Positions 44,864 through 53,842 of a stretch of DNA of 64,000 nt are shown here, piece after piece; within the stretch, counting starts at the first letter, position 1; the number at the start of each line of letters is the position of its first letter. Origin of the DNA: Pyropia haitanensis (taxonomy: Eukaryota > Rhodophyta > Bangiophyceae > Bangiales > Bangiaceae); the NCBI GenBank assembly GCA_008729055.1, contig SDUX01000008.1:558001-622000 (forward strand). The letters are read 5' to 3'. Made by a program: the position numbers and the translations under genes. Below the pieces are notes generated by a model that saw only the letters and a program-made list of their open reading frames with translations, was not told the DNA's origin and made no database searches.

Positions 44864-46717
44864 TCACTCTTCATCATCCTCCCTGTCGCTCTCAAGCGCT
44901 TCGGTGATCTCAACCGTTGCGGGGACACCGGATGGAGCGCCCTGACCCAGTTCCGCAACGCGTGGAGGCCCATCAGCTGCCCGCCCCGCACCAGCCGTCT
45001 GCGTTAGGTCGATCGGCGCCATCTGAGCCCGGGCCAGACGTGCCTTTGTGGCCATAGCGTTGGTTCCACGGGCCTTGTTTGCCGCCACGCTGGCTGCTGT
45101 GCGCGGAGGCACTTGCGAGCCCACTTCGTTCTCAGGTGTAGAGGTCGGCCGTGTGGCCGCTGCTGCCAGCCCCTCGCGCGTTCTCTGCAGGGCAGAGCGG
45201 CCCAGGGCCACCATCTCCGCATGTAACTGGGAACGAAACGCCGCCGCCTCCGGCGTGTCACGCACGTCACTTCGATTGAAGTACTCATCAGCGACGCGGC
45301 GGTTCTCGGCCACCTGGGCAGCCTCTGCCTGCGCAGCGCGCTTGGCAACTGAGTCGGCGATAATCTTGACCGCCTCGGAGGACTCGGCGAGCGCTTCCGC
45401 CAACGCATCATCCGCGATCTTTTCCTCCTTTGCCAGGCGCTTCGCGTTCTTGCGCCCAAGAGCGGGGCGGGCCTGCAACGGTGGACGCTTGCCACGCTCA
45501 AGGGGGCTACTTGCGACTGCCGAGTCATCAGCCTCGAGCTCGTCGTCCACCAATGCAGTGATGTCCGGATTGGCGGCGGCGCCACTCCACTTGTCCAGCA
45601 CCTTGAGTTCCTCCCAGCAGGGCTGCCAGTTTTCCGGGGCAGACCGGGCCCGGCGCTCGGGTAGCGCCTTCCCAGCCTTAGAGAGTTTCTCCTCTTCCTC
45701 CGAGTCCTTGCGAGCTGCCGCGTATGCGCTTGAGGCTGAGTAGAGCGCCCGTGCCGCGCGCTTCACCCCCTCCTCATCGAGGTTGCCCGTGAGGTTGTCT
45801 GAGCTCGCCACAAAGTAGAAATGGGCATAGCGCTGGCTGCAGGGGCCGACGTTGCGTTGAAATTCAGTTTGCAACGCGGTAAAGGTGCGGCTATTCCACC
45901 GACCTGAGCGCTGAGTCGAGGACAGGTTTGGGGGCATCTGCGTCACAAAGCCCTCGTGCACCGCCTGCCAAAACTCAGGAGTCGTTTGGTCCGCCCCGGA
46001 GATGCCATTCAACGTAGCAACAGCGAAAGCCTTGGCCAGCGCCTTCCGCTCCGCCGGGCTCCAAGACTTCCCCTTGCCCTTGTTCTTGGCGCCGTCCTGG
46101 ACGTCGCTCGTCTCAGCTGACGCCGTGGAATCAGGCGCACTGCCTGCCGGGGGCTGAGCCTCTGCAGGCTGCGCTTCAGGGGGTGTGTCTGCCGACGGCG
46201 GACGAGCGGCACGGCGACCTGCCGGCGCTTGAACCGCGGGCGCGGTCGGCCGGCGAGAGCCCGCAGTTGTTGCGGACGTGGCAGCAGCGGCCGTCGGCGC
46301 CGCAGACACTGGCGACCTGGCAGCCGTCGACGAGGGTACTGCCAGCGTCGGCAGCACCTCCGCCACTCCGCGCGCAAGCCTGGCCACCGCTCTGCTCGAA
46401 GCGGAAGCATTACCTGCTACGGGTGGCACGGCCATGTCCATTGCCTCTTGGGCAGCCTTAAGCGCTGCCTCTCTGCAGGCCGCCTCTTTCGCAGCCGCGG
46501 CGCGCCCCGCTGCCCGTGCTGCCATCTGGCGTGTCACAGAGGAAGCATTGATGACGTTGACTCGACCTTGCCGCAAGCCCGTGGATTGCGCTGTAGGTGC
46601 TGGAGGCGCAGCGGAGCGCGCTTCGCCTGTGCCAGCGGCAGCGGGCAGAGAAGCGGCTTCGGCAGCTGGCGAGGCTGCCGCGGGTGCGGTACGGTCACGA
46701 AGGGTGTGCAGCGTCAT
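44864..46717 (-). CDS. Myb-like protein of PIF/Harbinger type
   Basis: A 617-residue intact frame. Residues 218-300 form a trihelix/Myb-like DNA-binding unit: KSWSPAERKALAKAFAVATL, GADQTTPEFWQAVHEGFV and QRSGRWNSRTFTALQTEFQR, with the spaced Trp residues W219, W250 and W274. After YAHFYFVASS comes ENWQPCWEELKVLDKWSG (362-379), matching the CWxxLxxxxKW motif of the second proteins of PIF/Harbinger transposons. Those partners bind element ends and help the transposase enter the nucleus. The N-terminus is Ala/Pro-rich; a charged Ala/Glu/Arg helical region and an acidic end (ESDREDDEE) follow. A transposase of the same superfamily lies 3.6 kb away in the same orientation. It could also be a host gene derived from such an element. 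Confidence 0.7.
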   Translation of the reverse strand: MTLHTLRDRTAPAAASPAAEAASLPAAAGTGEARSAAPPAPTAQSTGLRQGRVNVINASSVTRQMAARAAGRAAAAKEAACREAALKAAQEAMDMAVPPVAGNASASSRAVARLARGVAEVLPTLAVPSSTAARSPVSAAPTAAAATSATTAGSRRPTAPAVQAPAGRRAARPPSADTPPEAQPAEAQPPAGSAPDSTASAETSDVQDGAKNKGKGKSWSPAERKALAKAFAVATLNGISGADQTTPEFWQAVHEGFVTQMPPNLSSTQRSGRWNSRTFTALQTEFQRNVGPCSQRYAHFYFVASSDNLTGNLDEEGVKRAARALYSASSAYAAARKDSEEEEKLSKAGKALPERRARSAPENWQPCWEELKVLDKWSGAAANPDITALVDDELEADDSAVASSPLERGKRPPLQARPALGRKNAKRLAKEEKIADDALAEALAESSEAVKIIADSVAKRAAQAEAAQVAENRRVADEYFNRSDVRDTPEAAAFRSQLHAEMVALGRSALQRTREGLAAAATRPTSTPENEVGSQVPPRTAASVAANKARGTNAMATKARLARAQMAPIDLTQTAGAGRAADGPPRVAELGQGAPSGVPATVEITEALESDREDDEE

Positions 46718-47010
46718 TGTGGGAAGATCGTATCTTGGCGTGAGAGAGAAGGTGTCGTAAAGGAGAGACGAAGACGGCCCTCCACCTTCGTTGCTCGTGT
46801 GATTCCAGATGGCAAGCGAAGCAGTGCTCTCGGCACGTGCCTTTGAGAGCTTTTATGCGGATCCTAGGAGAGGGGAGAGTGGCCATGTTCGCTCCCAGAA
46901 TCTCATGCGTGTCAGACAATCGCCTGTTCTGCAGCACTGTGGGAGCCCCTTCTGTCAATACGTTCACGTGCATCACTGCTTGGCTCGACATTGGTGTGCG
47001 CCTTCCAGAC

Positions 47011-47018
47011 TATAAAAG
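47011..47018 (+). promoter_or_regulatory. TATA box with no obvious gene
   Basis: TATAAAAG on the plus strand in the context CCAGACTATAAAAGAAGCG, a near-ideal TATA element. The first plausible downstream ATG frames start at 47435 and 47756. Confidence 0.4.
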
Positions 47019-47755
47019 AAGCGAACCAGCCCAGGGCGGCACGTGGCGTGCAGGACTGGACCGGGCTGACAAGCACCGCGCAGCCAAGGGCCTGCACGAG
47101 TGTTCGCCTGCTACCTTGCGAGCACCTTTGGCCATTCACTCCTGTGGCGCCAGAGAGCGGCCAGGCAGAAGCAAGCCTGATCCACGGGATTCCCGAGAAT
47201 CTTCGTTAACTCGCGGATCACAAGAGCGGCGCTTGGCTGCGTGTCTGGTGCCGCACTCAATGACAGCGTGGATGGAGTAAACTGAAGACACGACTCTCGG
47301 ATAGATTCATCACCGGTGCCGCCGCATCCCCGCCTCAGCGGCGGGAGCGCGCACTGTAGCCCAGTCCGTACCGTCGCTATCCTCTCACCTGCTGTCCTCA
47401 ACCGCGACAGCACCCGCGGACAACTCCTGGTACGATGCCATCCAGCGCACTGACCCCACCACCCTTCACACCCGCCGCTTCGCCCACCACACAGCCCGTC
47501 GCTTTCGCCGCGATCACAGTGATTGCATCTGCACGGAACACGTACTTTTCTCGCATGCACTGCATCTTTTTCCGAGACCAGACGCCACATTTTTTGGGCC
47601 CACATGGCCTGCCACAGGCGCTCCCGCTCTCCCGCCCATCAATCTGCCCCGTCTCACTCATCCCCAGTCCCCACCTCAGCCGTCTTTGACAGCACATCGC
47701 TGTTACCACGCGTTTCTAGTGAAAGGTAACCCCGTTCTGCGGACGGTGCTCGCGA

Positions 47756-48460
47756 ATGGGCACACGAGCGTTCGGCTCGCTGATCCCACAGGTAACAGAG
47801 GGGTATCGAGACTGTGCGTCCCGAGCATCTCCGGCTCTACGGACCTCCCCCTCTTCATCCGCTGCTACAGTCCCGCGCCATGGCGCGCACGTGCCTGGAA
47901 ATCATGCGTTGGGGTCGTCCACGCCTTTCCCGATCGCCCATCTACAAGCGACTGTTGGTTTGATTCCGTGCCCGGTCCCGGCACGGAGCGACGGCCCGCA
48001 CAGAGTGGACGCCTCGGTCCACATGCAGCACGCTTTCTCCACCCCCATTTCCACTCCCTGCCCAGGCCCTGCACCCGCGCGAGTCTGTTCCTATGCCCCG
48101 CAGCCGCCTGCGGAACGCTTCGGGATCTCACCCCCCAGCAGGCGCGCCCGGACTCAGGCTGGGCCCACAAGTGCATGGGGATCGGCTCCCTCGCACAGAT
48201 GCTCAAGGTGTCCCCCCAGCAGACTCCTTGCAGAAGTCCCGCGCGCTCCTACACGGCCTGCGAGCACCTCCCCACTGCTTTTGGCGCCTTGCCACACCCA
48301 ACGGGATAGCAATCCGGGCACCCATGCCACGCAAGACGGGGACAAGGCCATCGCTGTCTCCAGCAGCTTTTGCTGTCCACCAGGCCCACGCACGAGACCA
48401 CGCCGCCAGGTTGGCGCCGTTGGAGATGCTCTGGGCTCCATGATGGCTCGCCCTCGCTAG
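47756..48460 (+). CDS. Hypothetical protein, weak support
   Basis: A 234-residue ATG frame rich in Pro, Ser, Ala and Arg (for example PPAERFGISPPSRRARTQAG, VGAVGDALGSMMARPR). It has no domain, signal or membrane segment. An AG/GT-rich context upstream (CCCACAGGTAACAG at about 47786) leaves splicing open. Composition is compatible with a transposon-internal protein or with chance. Confidence 0.2.
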   Translation: MGTRAFGSLIPQVTEGYRDCASRASPALRTSPSSSAATVPRHGAHVPGNHALGSSTPFPIAHLQATVGLIPCPVPARSDGPHRVDASVHMQHAFSTPISTPCPGPAPARVCSYAPQPPAERFGISPPSRRARTQAGPTSAWGSAPSHRCSRCPPSRLLAEVPRAPTRPASTSPLLLAPCHTQRDSNPGTHATQDGDKAIAVSSSFCCPPGPRTRPRRQVGAVGDALGSMMARPR

Positions 48461-48537
48461 CGTCCCTCAACTGTAAGGCCACTGGCCTCTTTTCGAGATT
48501 TCTTTCGAACGTGATCTTCGCTTGTAGTGCACTGATC

Positions 48538-49146
48538 ATGACAGTTCCACTTGCACCTCCCAGGCAGCCGCCGTCCTCGCCCCCAATGCTCCACTCTCGC
48601 TCCGACCCTGGGCAGATGGGGCCCCTGCTGACAACTCAACGCGCAGGCGAGCTGACCCCACGCGCCTCCACCTCCCCGCCCGCCTCAGACACGCGAGCCC
48701 CGATGCGGCGGCGGCGCCAGCCTGTTCCCACTGCGGGCGTGTCCACCGCCGTTGCCGCGGACGGGGCTGAGCCGCCGCGGCGCAGCGTGGCACGACCAGT
48801 GCGGGCTTCCAAACGCGGTCCATGCGGAGAGGGGGGGGAGAATCTGGAGAGCGGATGGGAACCGCCCGCCGCTTTCCCTCCCGAGCGGCGTTCCCCACCG
48901 GCGCGTAAATCGGTCGTGGGAACGCGCCGCCAACCCCCCCCCCCCTCACTCACCAGTCTCGCGCGACAGAAAGGAGCACGTCCGGTGCGGAAAAAGAGGC
49001 GGATACACGATTGTCTGAGGGTGACAGGGGGGCGGCACGCGTGCGTGTCGCTGCTTTCGCCCCCAGTTCTCTCTCCAACCAGTCCACCCACAACGGCTGC
49101 CGTCACACACTCACACACAAGCGAGGCGCGATGGCCGGCATGCTAG
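48538..49146 (+). CDS. Hypothetical basic protein, weak support
   Basis: A 202-residue frame from the ATG at 48538, Pro/Arg-rich, with a nuclear-signal-like GARPVRKKRRIHDCLR near the end. It has no recognised domain and may be a fragment of a spliced gene or of the surrounding transposon. Confidence 0.2.
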   Translation: MTVPLAPPRQPPSSPPMLHSRSDPGQMGPLLTTQRAGELTPRASTSPPASDTRAPMRRRRQPVPTAGVSTAVAADGAEPPRRSVARPVRASKRGPCGEGGENLESGWEPPAAFPPERRSPPARKSVVGTRRQPPPPSLTSLARQKGARPVRKKRRIHDCLRVTGGRHACVSLLSPPVLSPTSPPTTAAVTHSHTSEARWPAC

Positions 49147-50299
49147 CGGTGACTTCGCCGCCGCAGCGCCGTGCGTAACAGCGGGGCTTCCATCCCTACC
49201 ACTTGTGCCACCCGCCTCAGGAGTGAGGCCGCCGCGGTCCCAGGGTGGGGCGCTCCCGCCGGCGTCGCCGGCACGTCGCTACAGCGACCCCGCATGACTG
49301 GACAGGCGGCTGCTCTGGCCCACCCCAGCACTGATATTTGCGAGGTATGGGGCGGCTGGTGACTGCGCGTACCACGAGGGGCGGATTCACGGCTCCCGCA
49401 CCGCAGCGGCCGGTGGAAGCTCCGCGCCACCGCCTCCGCCGCTGCCACGGCTGCTGCTGCCAATGCCGTAGACCCCGCCGCCGCCGCCACCGCTGCTGCC
49501 ACCGCCACCGCCACCGCCGCCGCCCCTGCCGCCGCCAGTGCGATGGCAGCTGCTTTTTCCAGTCACGAAGTCCCCCGTGCCTGCCGCAGTACGCGCGTGG
49601 GCGGATTCCGTTCCCTCTCAGCAGTGCTAGTGTCAAAAGGGGTCCAGATAAGTGACTTGTCCTCCTCCGTGCGGTCGTGGGGCTAGCCCCACATACCCAA
49701 GCTGATAGAACCCCGTCGGACAGTGTCCGGCCCTAGCGTGCAGGCGTTCCTGTGCCCTCACTCACCCCCACCCTCACAGGGGTGCCCTACCATGGGGCCC
49801 CTCTCACTCGTTGCTCTCACGCACAGGCCGGCCGTGCAGTCCCACCCTTCAAGCACGGCCCGGCGACTCGTCCATGCATTCTGAGGCTCTGTTGTGCCCT
49901 GCTTCCTGCCTCCATGCGCTCTGATACACGTCCACAGACCGGTGGCGGCCGCTCGGCCGCCAACCGAACAGAGGATGGCCGCAATGACTAAAATGCAACA
50001 GCCCGCGTGCAACTGCGAGAGCCGCCTTAGCACACACACCCCTCGTGGGTGGTACCGCGGGCGCGGCTGCAAGTCTTAGGTCTCCCGAGGGAGAAACGCT
50101 ACAGCTAAAGGCGGATCGAATGCTGCCTGGATGGAAGGACGACTGGCGGAAGCGACGAAGAGAATTCGGAAGGAGTGAGGGGGTCTACACGCACACGGTA
50201 GGTTCGGTGTCAAACAACGGCAGGAGAGAGGAAAGGACGCGTTTTCTTCGCAGTGCGGACTCATGCAACGGGCAAGTGATACGAACAAGAAAAGAATGA

Positions 50300-53200
50300 T
50301 CACTCGTACGGCTCAAGATACTCGTTTCGCTTGGCCCACACGTGCGCAGTCAAGGACTGCTTCAAAGCTTCATGTGTATGGCAATCCACTGCGCTTGACC
50401 ACGCCAGCAAGATGCGCATAAGGGACCCTTGCGCAGGCTCGGCGACAGGCCCCACCTCAGGGACCACACCACCCGCTTCCTCGTCACTATCACCGATTGA
50501 GCGACCCCCCGCGGGCGCACCCCCACCACCACCACCGCTGGCCATCCCTTGGCGACTTGCCGCCACCCGACCAAAGCTGGACAAAGGTGGCAGCAGGCTA
50601 GAGCCCGCGGACGTCGAGGCGCGTGCGCATCTCAAACCAGAGAGCCTTGGTCCCGGAGAGATATCACCCGCAGGCACAGGCCGATCCCGCGAACCACGCG
50701 GGCGGCCAACGCGACCCCTCGCAACGCCGCGACCATAGCTCGCCAGAGGCGGCAGTCGCCCGCGATGAACCGGACCGCCAGCACTTCCTGTACCCCCGAG
50801 CGCCGGATGCCGGCCGCAACCGCCAACGCGGTCAACAACGAAGGCGCCGCTCAGCGCAGGCACGCGGCCGCCACCGCCGCCGACATCCGTGCCGGCGGCG
50901 CTGCCCAGCGCCGGCGGTTGGCCGACACCGCCACCGCCGTCGACGCAGGCGGCGCCCCCCAGCGCAGGCACGCGGCCGCCACCGCCGCCGACATCCGTGC
51001 CGGCGGCGCTGCCCAGCGCCGGCGGTTGGCCGACACCGCCACCGCCGTCGACGCAGGCGGCGCCCCCCAGCGCAGGCACGCGGCCGCCACCGCCGCCGAC
51101 ATCCGTGCCGGCGGCGCTGCCCAGCGCCGGCGGTTGGCCGACACCGCCACCGCCGTCGACGCAGGCGGCGCCCCCCAGCGCAGGCACGCGCCCGCCATGG
51201 CCACCGACACCCGCGCCGACGGCACCGCCCAGCGCCGGCGGTTGGCCGACACCGCCACAGCGGTCGACACAAGCGGCGCTGCCCAGCGCAGGTGGTCGGC
51301 CGACACCGCCCCCGCCGTCATCGCAGGCGGCGCCGCCAGGCGCAGGCACGCGCCCGGCATCGCCACGGCCCGTCGCGCCAGCGTCGCCGCCCAGCGCCGG
51401 CACGCGGCCGCCACCGCCGCCGATATCCGTGCCTGCGGCGCAGCCCAGCGCCGGTGATCGGCTGAAACCGCCACCGCCGTCGACGCAGGCGGCGCCCCCC
51501 AGCGCAGGCACGCGGCCGCCACCGCCGCCGACATCCGTGCCGGCGGCGCTGCCCAGCGCCGGCGGTTGGCCGACACCGCCACCGCCGTCGACGCAGGCGG
51601 CGCCCCCCAGCGCAGGCACGCGCCCGCCATGGCCACCGACACCCGCGCCGACGGCACCGCCCAGCGCCGGCGGTTGGCCTACTCCGCCACAGCGGTCGAC
51701 ACAAGCGGCGCTGCCCAGCGCAGGTGGTCGGCCGACACCGCCCCCGCCGTCATCGCAGGCGGCGCCGCCAGGCGCAGGCACGCGCCCGGCATCGCCACGG
51801 CCCGTCGCGCCAGCGTCGCCGCCCAGCGCCGGCACGCGGCCGCCACCGCCGCCGATATCCGTGCCTGCGGCGCAGCCCAGCGCCGGTGATCGGCTGAAAC
51901 CGCCTCCGTCTTCGACGCAGGCGTCGCCACGCAGCGCAGGCACGCGCCGCCCACCGCCGCCGACACCACCGCCGACGGCAACGCCGAGCGCCGGCGGCAC
52001 GCCGACATAGCCACCGCCGTCCACGCGGGGTGCACAGCCCGACGCGGGCGCGCTCACGGGGCAACCACCGCCATGCGCGTCAGCGGCACCGCACATTGCA
52101 GGCACTCGGTCGCCATCGCCGCCGACATCCGCGCTGGCCGGATTGCCCAGCGCCGGCACGCGGCCGCCACCGCCGCCGACATCCTTGCCAGCGGCGCCGC
52201 CCAGCGCCGGCGATCTGCCGACAACGCCACTACCGTCAACACGTGGGGCGCCGCCCAGCGCAGGCACGCGGCCGCAACCGCCGCCTACATCCGCGCTTGC
52301 GGCGCTGCCCAGCGCCGGCGGTACGCCGACCTCGCCACCACCGTCAACGCCGGCTGCAAGTCCCGACGCAGGCGCGCTCCCGCCGCCACCTTCGCCATCC
52401 GGGCCGGCGGCACAGCCCAGGGCAGGCACGCGGCCGCCACCGCCACCGCCGTCCACACCAGCGGCACCATCTGGCGCGGGCCGGCGGGCAGAAGCGTCTC
52501 CGCCGTCGACACCACTGGCCCTGTCCGTCGCGGGTGGATGTACCCCGGCGCGACCGTCGGTCTCCTCTTCTTCACGCGCCACCACGCCCGCCCCACTGCG
52601 CCGACCGCGCTCATCTACGACTCCGTCAACTCGCACTCCCGGCGCGGAAGCAGCCGGGACGGCGGAGGTCTCACAATCACCACGACGTCGGAACTGGGAC
52701 ACGTACCCGTCACGACGCAGTTCCGTCACCATGTTGTGAAGGATTGCAACCGCCTTTGCAGTGCGGATGAGAGTGGAGACGTGAGCATAGCGAGCAGGAT
52801 ACAACGCGATGTGGAAGCGAGACGTTAGTACGGCATACAATCTCTCCACATCTTTCCTCAGCGCCTCTTGGAGGCGGTTGAACACTCTCTCCTCTGGAGT
52901 CCTGGGGTTAGCATGCGGAGATACAAGAAACGAGTAGCGCGGGTATATGCCGTCAACCAGATAATACGGAGTGCGGAAAGATGAGCCATTAACCACGAAG
53001 TGCAGCCCCGGCGGGGGCCACTGCCCCCGGTTGACCTTCACCATCAGTGGGCTGTGCGCAAGCACGTTCAGGTCGTTGTTACTGCCAGGGCTGCCCGCAA
53101 AGATGTGCCAGACCCAAAGGTCTTCGTCGCACACGGTCTCAAGAACGATGGTGCGCTGGCGGCCTCTGCCGCCCTTCGTATACATGCCGTGGTGCTCCGT

Positions 53201-53842
53201 CGGGCAGTTGGTCCATTGCCAGTGGCTGCAGTCAAGGCTGCCGATGCAGCCAGGTAGCCCGCGCTCGGCGTTCCGGCGCATAATGCTCTTGAGGTCCTCG
53301 GTGGTCGGGGCGCGCAGGTAGTACGCCTGGTACTTGTCCAGGATAATGGAGACGAGGCTCGCGACGGCAGTGTGCACAGTCGTCTTGCTGAGCTCCACGT
53401 ACTCGTCCGGGCGGTCCGACGCGTCCCCATAAGCGAGCACGCGTAACGCGGCGACGAGCTTCACCAGCGGATGCGCCTGCAGCTGACCTGTCGCATTTGG
53501 CCGCTGCTGCCACCAAGGCTCGTCCTTGACGTCGTTGTACAGACGCATGAACATGCTCCGTGGCATTCGAAAGCGGCGCTCGAAGTCCTTTTCATCGTAG
53601 ACGGGTGGCTCGCCGTTGAAGCCAAAGTAGTGCGTCAGGATCCGCTCCAGCGCCATCTTGAAGTTGCGGCGCTTGTTACGCAGTTTTCCCGGATACGAGC
53701 CAGGTCGACGTTGCGGTAGGCGCGCGCGGGAGCGCGCGAGTCGCCACCACGGCGCGAGTGCGAGAAGGCGATGATGCAGCGCCAGTACAGCAGCCACCTC
53801 GTCCGCCTCGTCTCCGGAGCCGTCGCCGTGAGCCAGGTCCAT
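50300..53842 (-). CDS. PIF/Harbinger DDE transposase with repeat-encoded tail
   Basis: A 1180-residue uninterrupted frame. Residues ~60-385 are a PIF/Harbinger transposase of the plant-transposon-protein type: MPRSMFMRLYNDV, then GSLDCSHWQWTNCP (D204), TIVLETVCDEDLWVWHIFAG, PGSNNDLNVL (D257), VDGIYPRYSFLV and LQEALRKDVERLYAVLTSRF (E333), followed by AVAILHNMV. The DDE triad is complete, so cut-and-paste activity is possible. Residues ~440-1010 are 36-residue repeats (VPALGGAACVDGGGGVGQPP type) from a 108-bp minisatellite. The C-terminus has an AT-hook-like GRVGRPRGSRDR and ends in VWAKRNEYLEPYE. A CTCACAG/GAAGCAGCG acceptor-like site about 30 bp upstream of the ATG keeps frame with it, so an upstream exon may exist. 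Confidence 0.85.
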   Translation of the reverse strand: MDLAHGDGSGDEADEVAAVLALHHRLLALAPWWRLARSRARLPQRRPGSYPGKLRNKRRNFKMALERILTHYFGFNGEPPVYDEKDFERRFRMPRSMFMRLYNDVKDEPWWQQRPNATGQLQAHPLVKLVAALRVLAYGDASDRPDEYVELSKTTVHTAVASLVSIILDKYQAYYLRAPTTEDLKSIMRRNAERGLPGCIGSLDCSHWQWTNCPTEHHGMYTKGGRGRQRTIVLETVCDEDLWVWHIFAGSPGSNNDLNVLAHSPLMVKVNRGQWPPPGLHFVVNGSSFRTPYYLVDGIYPRYSFLVSPHANPRTPEERVFNRLQEALRKDVERLYAVLTSRFHIALYPARYAHVSTLIRTAKAVAILHNMVTELRRDGYVSQFRRRGDCETSAVPAASAPGVRVDGVVDERGRRSGAGVVAREEEETDGRAGVHPPATDRASGVDGGDASARRPAPDGAAGVDGGGGGGRVPALGCAAGPDGEGGGGSAPASGLAAGVDGGGEVGVPPALGSAASADVGGGCGRVPALGGAPRVDGSGVVGRSPALGGAAGKDVGGGGGRVPALGNPASADVGGDGDRVPAMCGAADAHGGGCPVSAPASGCAPRVDGGGYVGVPPALGVAVGGGVGGGGRRVPALRGDACVEDGGGFSRSPALGCAAGTDIGGGGGRVPALGGDAGATGRGDAGRVPAPGGAACDDGGGGVGRPPALGSAACVDRCGGVGQPPALGGAVGAGVGGHGGRVPALGGAACVDGGGGVGQPPALGSAAGTDVGGGGGRVPALGGAACVDGGGGFSRSPALGCAAGTDIGGGGGRVPALGGDAGATGRGDAGRVPAPGGAACDDGGGGVGRPPALGSAACVDRCGGVGQPPALGGAVGAGVGGHGGRVPALGGAACVDGGGGVGQPPALGSAAGTDVGGGGGRVPALGGAACVDGGGGVGQPPALGSAAGTDVGGGGGRVPALGGAACVDGGGGVGQPPALGSAAGTDVGGGGGRVPALSGAFVVDRVGGCGRHPALGGTGSAGGPVHRGRLPPLASYGRGVARGRVGRPRGSRDRPVPAGDISPGPRLSGLRCARASTSAGSSLLPPLSSFGRVAASRQGMASGGGGGGAPAGGRSIGDSDEEAGGVVPEVGPVAEPAQGSLMRILLAWSSAVDCHTHEALKQSLTAHVWAKRNEYLEPYE
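50853..51960 (-). repeat. 108-bp coding minisatellite with higher-order structure
   Basis: AGCGCAGGCACGCG recurs at 50853, 50961, 51069 and 51177 (exact 108-bp steps). A block starting at 51177 recurs at 51609, that is 432 bp or four units later. Units encode 36 residues of the transposase tail and keep the frame throughout. Confidence 0.9.

Larger units (their letters stand above)
46718..50299. other. Spacer between Myb-like and transposase genes
   Basis: No gene with a recognised domain. It contains a plus-strand TATAAAAG at 47011, two weak plus-strand hypothetical frames (listed separately), a GCC-rich stretch (49.4-49.55 kb) and otherwise mixed sequence. If the two flanking genes belong to one transposon, this is its interior. 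Confidence 0.35.

Noticed and set aside
50832..52064. Plus-strand and alternative-phase frames across the 108-bp array
   Set aside because: A repeat length divisible by three keeps every phase open; only the minus-strand frame connects to a transposase domain.
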